Source: Rusavskia elegans (Eukaryota > Ascomycota > Lecanoromycetes > Teloschistales > Teloschistaceae). Taken from it: a DNA stretch of 64,000 nt. Positions 58,142-64,000 of this stretch are shown piece after piece. The stretch is from the NCBI GenBank assembly GCA_011316305.1, contig SAUG01000009.1:682001-746000 (forward strand), in the 5' to 3' direction. Position numbers and translations under genes: made by a program. The notes below the pieces were generated by a model. It saw only the letters and a list, made by a program, of their open reading frames with translations. It did not search any database and had not been told where the DNA came from. The stretch's first letter is position 1; each line of letters begins with the position of its first letter.

Positions 58142-59479
58142 TCAGGATCTTTTTCCCCTTCGCATTTTTTGATCTCTGCCTGCAACCTGATAAGCATAAT
58201 ACTCATCACGCATCTCAAAAAGGCTGCCCATATCCTGCTCATTGCGCCGACATCGTATATCTCTCCACGCACTAGCGGTGCGCGTACTCGAGGGAAGCCG
58301 GCCATCTATTTCGATTATTTTCTTCTCGAGTGGCCAGAGCGTAGAGATGGTGAAGTGAACGACGCTGTAATCGATGGTTGTGGGCGTGGTGTCTTCGATC
58401 TCGGAGAGAGGTGAAGACTTTTGAGAAGACTTCTCGATGCTAGATTTCACGGGCGTGCGGTTTGGTGTAGCAGGTGCGGTGGGTACGTTGGGCTCCGGGT
58501 CTTTTTCCGGACCGATGGTTAGAGTAGATGCCTGATTGTCATGCTGTGCCACAACGGCTGGTTTGATTTCTCCTTCTGTTGTTGCGGTGCCTACGCCCGG
58601 ATTCTCGTCCTGATCCAACCCCTTGCTTCGGTCTGGAAGTGAGGTCGGCTGTGAAGCAACCTGGGAACTCTCAATAGCCGAGAGAGGCTCCCCCATCATG
58701 ATGTCGCCATCAACGGTGTTTGCGGTGCTTGCTGGGATGGTCGATTGGGGTGGTGTTGTTGCTTGATCGTCTTCAGAGGCTGTAGTCTGATCGAAGCGTC
58801 GAGCAAATTTTAGCTGGCCTGAAGGGATAGCGAAAGTCACGGTCTTGCCGTCGATATTCATGATCTTAGGGTAGTCAGTAGAAGTGACACAGGGAGTTTG
58901 CGACGAGTATACCTTGCACTCTTTCTGAATCGTGACCGCTTCGTCCCCACGTCCAAAGGTGTGATCAAAGCTCCAGATATCACCCTGCCTGAACAAGCCG
59001 GCATTCAACAACTCCTCCAGTTTAATCTTACTGGCATCCCCAGCCAAGTATTTCCAATCGACCTTCTGCTTTTGTCCCCAATATTCCTCGAATTCTCGCT
59101 CCTTGAAATTGTCGAAAGCGCCTGTAGCACGCTCCTCCATAGCTTGTTGAGCCTGGGTCTGCCATTCAGGATCCATACGTCCTGCACGCAAATCCTCCTG
59201 GAGGTTGCGGCAATCGAGCCTGAATTCGGGGTTGTACTTCCAGAAGTCATTCGGGATAGAGCCGTCGTCAGTGAGCTCAACATGAGGTGGGAGTAGGTTT
59301 CGAATGAACTCTTTGTCTTCGGCTGAGACTTGAGCCCAATTACCAGGTTCGCTGAAGAAGTCGGCAAGCATGCCATGAAGGTCGATATCGATCAGCTTGC
59401 TCTTGTCGCTTGTAAGCAGCTGGTCCAGATTGTAAGGGTCTTTCTTCGAAGCTCGTGGTGGAGCTTTTCGCTTCGCCAT
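58142..59479 (-). CDS. ASX-homology (ASXH) domain protein
   Basis: Single exon, 445 residues from ATG 59479; the open frame extends to 59587 without another in-frame ATG. Residues about 15-180 fit the ASXH domain: LLTSDKSKLIDIDLHGML, FIRNLLPPHVE, FWKYNPEFRLDCRNLQEDL and REFEEYWGQ. VTIQKECKVYS follows. In animals ASXL proteins activate the BAP1 deubiquitinase on histone H2A. A fungal chromatin role is inference. The middle is Pro/Thr/Ser-rich and disordered, and the C-terminus is basic. Confidence 0.8.
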   Translation of the reverse strand: MAKRKAPPRASKKDPYNLDQLLTSDKSKLIDIDLHGMLADFFSEPGNWAQVSAEDKEFIRNLLPPHVELTDDGSIPNDFWKYNPEFRLDCRNLQEDLRAGRMDPEWQTQAQQAMEERATGAFDNFKEREFEEYWGQKQKVDWKYLAGDASKIKLEELLNAGLFRQGDIWSFDHTFGRGDEAVTIQKECKVYSSQTPCVTSTDYPKIMNIDGKTVTFAIPSGQLKFARRFDQTTASEDDQATTPPQSTIPASTANTVDGDIMMGEPLSAIESSQVASQPTSLPDRSKGLDQDENPGVGTATTEGEIKPAVVAQHDNQASTLTIGPEKDPEPNVPTAPATPNRTPVKSSIEKSSQKSSPLSEIEDTTPTTIDYSVVHFTISTLWPLEKKIIEIDGRLPSSTRTASAWRDIRCRRNEQDMGSLFEMRDEYYAYQVAGRDQKMRRGKRS

Positions 59480-59867
59480 AGTCTGTGGCCGCTTGACTGT
59501 ACCAGGCCCATGATGAGCCTGGATAGCAGGAGGAGAATGGAGATGTTTGAACTGTCGAAATATGAAGCTAGCGGCAAGTCGCGTCAAATGCGCTTCGAGA
59601 ACGTGTAGCGATCGGAGTCGACAAGGTCGGGTATTAATCGAGTCATCGACGTAGAGTCCAAGTCTGCCAAGAGCCTGCCTGCCACTTCAAGCGCGACGGC
59701 GTGACGAAGATGGTTCGTGCAAGACTTTACTGTAATTAGACAACTTGCTGTCTCTTTAGCGTCGATTTTTGGCATTTCCTTACCCCTAATCAGATACGCT
59801 AAGATATATACCCGCTTATCTATTGGTTCTAAGGTGTCGTTGCATATATCCGATATATTCGGCGGAC
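59480..59867. other. Promoter side of the ASXH gene
   Basis: Partly AT-rich near the MITE. No gene recognised. Confidence 0.4.
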
Positions 59868-59876
59868 TATCGTAAC

Positions 59877-60345
59877 TCGTTATATCTTCGGGGCGCAATA
59901 ATCCTTCGTAATAATATTAGTCTCGTAATAATTAAAAACCTTTGCAGGCCTACAAAGCTACAACTACTACTTCTTTTAAAAGTTCTAAATAGTAAAATTT
60001 TAAGTATTTAATTTAAACTATAATTCTACTTCTTTAGAATTCTGGTTTATCTACTAGTTAAATAAGATATTGGCTTTTAAAATCCTTCGACGAATTTTAA
60101 CGGCTTTACGATAAAACTAGCGCGTCAAAACCCCTAGTAGAGCAGTATTATAGATATTTATCGATATTATACGGTCGCAAATTTATTTTCTTACTACTAT
60201 AAAGTAAACCTAAAACGTTCTACAAGATATACTCTTTAGAATTCTAGAAAGAGATAGTAGTAGTAGCTCTGTAGGCCTGTAAAGGTTTTAACTATTGCGA
60301 GACTAGTATTATTGCGAGGGATTGTTGCGCCCCGAAGATATAACG
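59877..60345. mobile_element. Mutator-like MITE with about 95-bp TIRs and 9-bp target duplication
   Basis: The left end cgttatatcttcggggcgca and the right end mirror each other for about 95 bp. The 9-bp sequence atcgtaact occurs directly on both sides (59868-59876 and 60346-60354). Long TIRs with 9-bp duplication are the Mutator/MULE pattern. Most differences between arms are T on the left where the right has C, consistent with RIP. The 469-bp element has no ORF. Confidence 0.88.
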
Positions 60346-60354
60346 ATCGTAACT

Positions 60355-60840
60355 CGATTCTTGTACCTCGACGTTCTATATCGAAAATGTTTTGCACTTG
60401 GCGCTGCAAGGTGTCTTACAATCCTGGCCAGGGCAAGGATCCCTGAGTTCCTACCGCACGCTTTTCTCCCTACAACCGCAAAGCTTGGCCTGCCACCAAA
60501 GCCCCACTCATCTATTCCGCCACGTCCACCAGCCTGAAGGCCGCCCGTAACCTAAGCCTGCAGTGCGTAACCCACAACACGACCTCACCATGAGATCTTA
60601 ACGAGAAAAAACAAGGATGAGATCTGCCAGTAACTGTGTATCATCCGGTCACCTATAGCCATTCATTGTCAGGAGTAAGGAGGGGGAACTGGGGGGAGAC
60701 GGGGATGGGGAGGGAAAGCCCGTGTCGCGGATGGCTTCTGGGATACTTCACCACGGGAATATCCACGGCCAAGCCGTCTTCGTCAAGTCCAGGCAAGCGA
60801 CCACAGCACTTTACAAGCCAGCGGTTCTCAGACAACGTTC
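60355..60840. other. Gene-free stretch
   Basis: GC-normal DNA with no supported coding sequence. Confidence 0.4.
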
Positions 60841-60849
60841 ACAGCAGAG

Positions 60850-61236
60850 CCAGTGTTGCGTCGGCATGGCTCTTCGGGCAGCGTGCGGAAGACGAACAGC
60901 TTTCGCAGCTGTGAGCGGTGCGTGCGCAGCCGCCGTAAATGCCAGAGACCATCAGCAAAGCATAGTTGCTCTGCATGCCTAAAGGTAGGTGAAGAGTGCC
61001 ACCCGCCCGGCAGCCTAGGAACAGAACGGCTGCGAGGAACACAGAGACCCCCGAGGCAACGCGGAAGTCTTTGGACGAAGAACCACAGAAGCCGGGTCTT
61101 GCGTCCGCGCCCAAGACAAACATTCCGATACAGCGGACTGCCCTCCAGGTTCTGGGACAGGTATGTACGAACGCAGGCTGCGGACATTGTAACAAGAGCC
61201 AAGGTCACTCAGCTCCGAGCCTATCTCAGCGGTTGA
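60850..61236 (+). pseudogene. Orphan Zn2Cys6 DNA-binding motif, partial gene
   Basis: The frame reads SCERCVRSRRKC, then HSCSACLKVGEEC, matching the CX2CX6C-X7-CX2CX6C spacing of fungal binuclear zinc clusters. No ATG precedes it in frame (only a TTG) and no regulatory middle domain follows. A gtaggt donor directly after CLK hints at a former intron. I take it as the first-exon remnant of a transcription factor gene. It could also be a real first exon with distant partners. Confidence 0.5.
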
Positions 61237-61693
61237 TGCTATAATTGCAGCTGGCAAACAATCTGGCGATACAAAGGATTGTATCGGTGACCCCTATCCT
61301 GACTGATGTTCCTTATGTTTGACACCCCTGTGACCAAGACACCATCATAAATGGCAGTACATCCGTCAGTACTACTTCTACATTCTGTCACGCTGATTAT
61401 ACGCCATGTATAGGCTCCTATCACGGAATACGGGTCTTGTTTTCAAAACATTGCCATTGTATTCACCTTCAGGGGCTTCAAAGCTGTGATATGCACGTGA
61501 CCTCGTGTAGAGCAAACCCTAATTTCTTAAAATTGTTTGTCTTGTCGACAAGAGGCTTACGAGAGAGGTTAAAATCAACATGTATTTGATCAGAGACCAA
61601 CGTCTTATCAAATGTTTCTCGCAACATCGCGGTACTCGGCTGGATTCTGGAAATATGAAAGCAATAGACGCCCTGATCTTCCGGCCCCCTCAT
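61237..61693. other. Convergent intergenic region
   Basis: No gene recognised. Confidence 0.45.
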
Positions 61694-63622
61694 TCAGCGT
61701 TGTTGAAGAACAACAGCATCGAAAACTGGCAATTCCAGAAAGTCGACGTCCCTATCAGTGACTTCTTGCTTCCGGAGCAAGGCTGGCATCAGAGCAAAAT
61801 GGACCTCGTCGATAGGGTTCATTGGATTCTCCCTGGCGGCTTCCATCCAGCGCAAGTCGAATGGTTCTCCCGAACGAGGCCAGCGGAATTCAAAATCCTC
61901 AGGTTGTAACGATGTTTGGAGTTTGAGTTTCAGTGCGTACTCACAGGCTGTTGTCAGGTGCTTCAGCCACTTGTTGATGGCCGCGTCGTCCCATTGACCA
62001 GAGTTCTCCCTAATGAAAGCCCTCAGTGCCCCGTTCATCTCAAGGGCGAGGTCTCTTGCATAACTGGAAGTGTCCAGATCTTCTTTCACGTAAAGATACT
62101 TAGCCTTCCGTGCGTATTTCTCCTCGATACTTGACGAGTCTAGTATAGGTCAACCCAGTCATAGTGTAGGTTCGCAGCGTTCACATACCTTCGCCTCTAA
62201 GCTGATCAATCTTAGCCTGATAACTCTGTCTCCGCAGCTGAAACAAGACTGGCAAGCTGCTTCTCTTCTCGCCGGACCCTGTATGGGCGTGGCCGTTGTC
62301 CTCTTCCGGAGCCGGTAAAGTTTCACGAGCCTCAAACACCCAATCGGATAGAGTAGTCCCAATAAGCCCCCGCAAAACAACCTCAGCTCCAGCTTCACAT
62401 CGCTGTGACAGACGTGTGATCCTGTCGGTCAGACCATTCGCACCAACGCTGTACATTCGCTTCAGAAGTCTCATCGACGAGTTTTATCTCACCGCTCCTT
62501 TGAAATCCGCATCCCTACTGGGGGTTGTAGTCAGCCAGACTTTGACTGCCGAGTCGATTTCTGACAAGATACCCTCGCGAAAACCTCGAAGATCATCATC
62601 TGTAGGGAGATAAGAAATCGGATCCCGCATAAGCGCTTCGATTTTTTCGATTCCTTGGTTCCAGGACTCAGAGGGAGGGCCCAGCCAGGGTCTTGTGTTC
62701 GGACCCAGACCCTGAACAATATTGTGGGGAAAGGCCAAGTCCACTGCGTGGTCTTGGGTGGAGACATCGAAGCCACTAGGCTGACTTCGCAACATCAGTC
62801 CGGATCTGAAACAAGGATTTGGCCATCTTACCTCTCCGGAGCTCGTATAGGTTGCCGGACAAGCTCCTGTGCAGGGATTTTTGATAACTGTTGACCATGA
62901 GAGACCATCAAACCATCTTCGTTATTCGTAATAGAGACCGCAACGCCGTTAACTCTGTCAAGGCATTCATTGTCGGGTTGAAGTACACTAGCTATTGCGA
63001 CACCCTGCCTATCCAAGCTTCCAGTACGTTTTTCACTGATCGGAGCTTGGCTGGATATTCGTTCTTTGGTTCCACCAGCTTGACAAGAATCTGGTCGATA
63101 CATGTTGAATGTACAGTAGTGGCAGCGTGGGTATTCAGGATGGACGAAGCAGTTCTGTCCAGCGACATTACATTGCTGACAAGGTGGATCTGTGATATGA
63201 CCCATTTTTCGGATAGTTTTCGCTGCGATCGTATAGTTGGGGGCAGGTCGTCGCCGACGGGAAGTCTGTGCTTTGCCGGCATTCGTAGCTGGTGTCGGAT
63301 CGACGGCTTGAGACACATCGGTGCTCTTGGTTTTCCCGCGGCCAGTCATCCTTCGTGGTCGCTGTATCTTGCACTCATCGGGGCCCTTTACGAATATATC
63401 CTTTCTGTGGCAAGGTAGAGGAGCCTTACGGGCTTCACGGTCAATGAAAGACCTCGCTTGTCTCAAAGTAGGAGGATGGTAGTAGTTGTTGTCGGTCAAG
63501 ACAGTGCAGAATTGGCCATACGCGTGTGGAAAGTCTTTCTTCCAAGGGCTGTGTACACCCTTGCACTCCTCGATATTATGCCACAACAGCTCCGCAATTG
63601 GATCGGTGACGGCTCTGGACAT
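61694..63622 (-). CDS. Multi-exon protein with Cys-rich region, function unknown
   Basis: Exon 1 (62832-63622) starts MSRAVTDPIAELLWHN and has LPCHRKDIFVKGPDECK. A Cys cluster (PPCQQCNVAGQNCF, then PRCHYCTFNMYRPDSC) resembles an atypical zinc finger. A 47-nt intron leads to exon 2 (ending 62784; DLAFPHNIVQG). Around 62484-62510 a stop lies between blocks of one frame, and the intron there is unclear (33 or 81 nt). The next block (MYSVGANGLTDRITRLSQRC) joins through a normal intron (donor near 62189) to EEKYARKAKYLYVKEDLD. The gene ends at 61694. Low-level nuclear function is a guess. The family is not recognised. Confidence 0.55.
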
Positions 63623-63655
63623 TTTGAGGCAGTAATCTTGTCGGTGTGATGGTAA

Positions 63656-63871
63656 ATGGATAGTTACAACAGAGCAGGCCCTAAGTTTCGAAGATACCCT
63701 TGGATCGGAGAGAAAGCAGTGGATTCTTCAGGCGATCAGAATCCTGATCATGGGGCTATGCCCGGTTCCGGTCTGCGCCAGCACAGCACCGAGCTACCGA
63801 ACCCAGACATATCTCCTGTGCGTTTTGCCATCTTGGCCGGGTCTGCCCACGAGCCCACTTTGCTACATTGA
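63656..63871 (+). CDS. Doubtful short ORF, 71 residues
   Basis: ATG start, MDSYNRAGPKFRRYPW, ending HEPTLLH. It has no signal peptide and no recognised motif. It diverges from the preceding minus gene and might be a first exon continuing past the window. Confidence 0.25.
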   Translation: MDSYNRAGPKFRRYPWIGEKAVDSSGDQNPDHGAMPGSGLRQHSTELPNPDISPVRFAILAGSAHEPTLLH

Positions 63872-64000
63872 CAGATCATTTCTGATGGTCTTACAGCTGA
63901 GGATCGTACTACTGCAGACCTCCTATGCACGCCTCCCAGCGGTCTGGCGACCAATTAGGTTGCTCCGTAGTCGATTTGCTACGACTGAACCGGACGGTAT

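Overview
The window looks like nuclear DNA of a filamentous ascomycete (Pezizomycotina). Most genes carry short GT-AG introns of about 45-65 nt. The protein families are typical of such fungi: a Rhodopsin/PTH11-like membrane protein, 2EXR/DUF7730 F-box-like proteins, a SesB-NACHT-WD40 STAND receptor, a HeLo-like STAND N-domain protein, a GH76 mannanase relic and small secreted proteins. The AT-rich transposon relic shows repeat-induced point mutation (RIP): CA/TG dinucleotides are nearly absent, TA is in excess and CG is retained. No rRNA, tRNA or CRISPR was recognised. Exon joins given below were checked by reading-frame arithmetic and domain continuity, not by transcripts.

Layout. 1-2.86 kb is a RIP-destroyed Ty1/Copia retrotransposon that ends abruptly against normal-GC DNA holding a decayed coding stretch. 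4.3-8.0 kb has an RBR E3 ubiquitin ligase (+) and a five-exon gamma-glutamyltranspeptidase (-). 8.4-12.2 kb is a hybrid histidine kinase (-) with several frame lesions. 12.6-17.3 kb has a small hypothetical gene, a CYC2-like mitochondrial flavoprotein (-) and an LAT-type amino-acid permease (+); a 447-bp MITE sits between the last two. 18-21.8 kb has an F-box-like gene, a GH76 pseudogene and a Harbinger/Tourist-like MITE. 22.9-28.5 kb has a seven-helix Rhodopsin-domain protein, a HAD phosphatase and a fructosamine-3-kinase-like gene whose stop codon lies in a 19-bp minisatellite.

28.9-37.1 kb is the most distinctive block: a 1,626-residue SesB-lipase/NACHT/WD40 receptor, tail-to-tail with a HeLo-like N-domain protein. 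Both families act in fungal allorecognition and programmed cell death. Next to it are a truncated protein kinase fused to a truncated flavin monooxygenase and several small secreted proteins. 44-45.3 kb is a secreted alpha/beta-hydrolase. 47-51 kb has an F-box-like pseudogene and two tandem 53-residue Cys-containing paralogues. 51.7-59.5 kb has a DUF7730 protein, an ankyrin gene broken by an 8-bp tandem duplication, a secreted protein, an ACMSD-like amidohydrolase and an ASXH-domain protein. 59.9-60.3 kb is a Mutator-like MITE with a 9-bp target duplication. The end holds an orphan Zn2Cys6 motif and a multi-exon gene with a Cys-rich region.

Taken together this is accessory, fast-decaying DNA: at least six broken genes, three MITEs and one RIPed retroelement, interspersed with a few conserved housekeeping genes (CYC2-like, GGT, HAD, ASXH).
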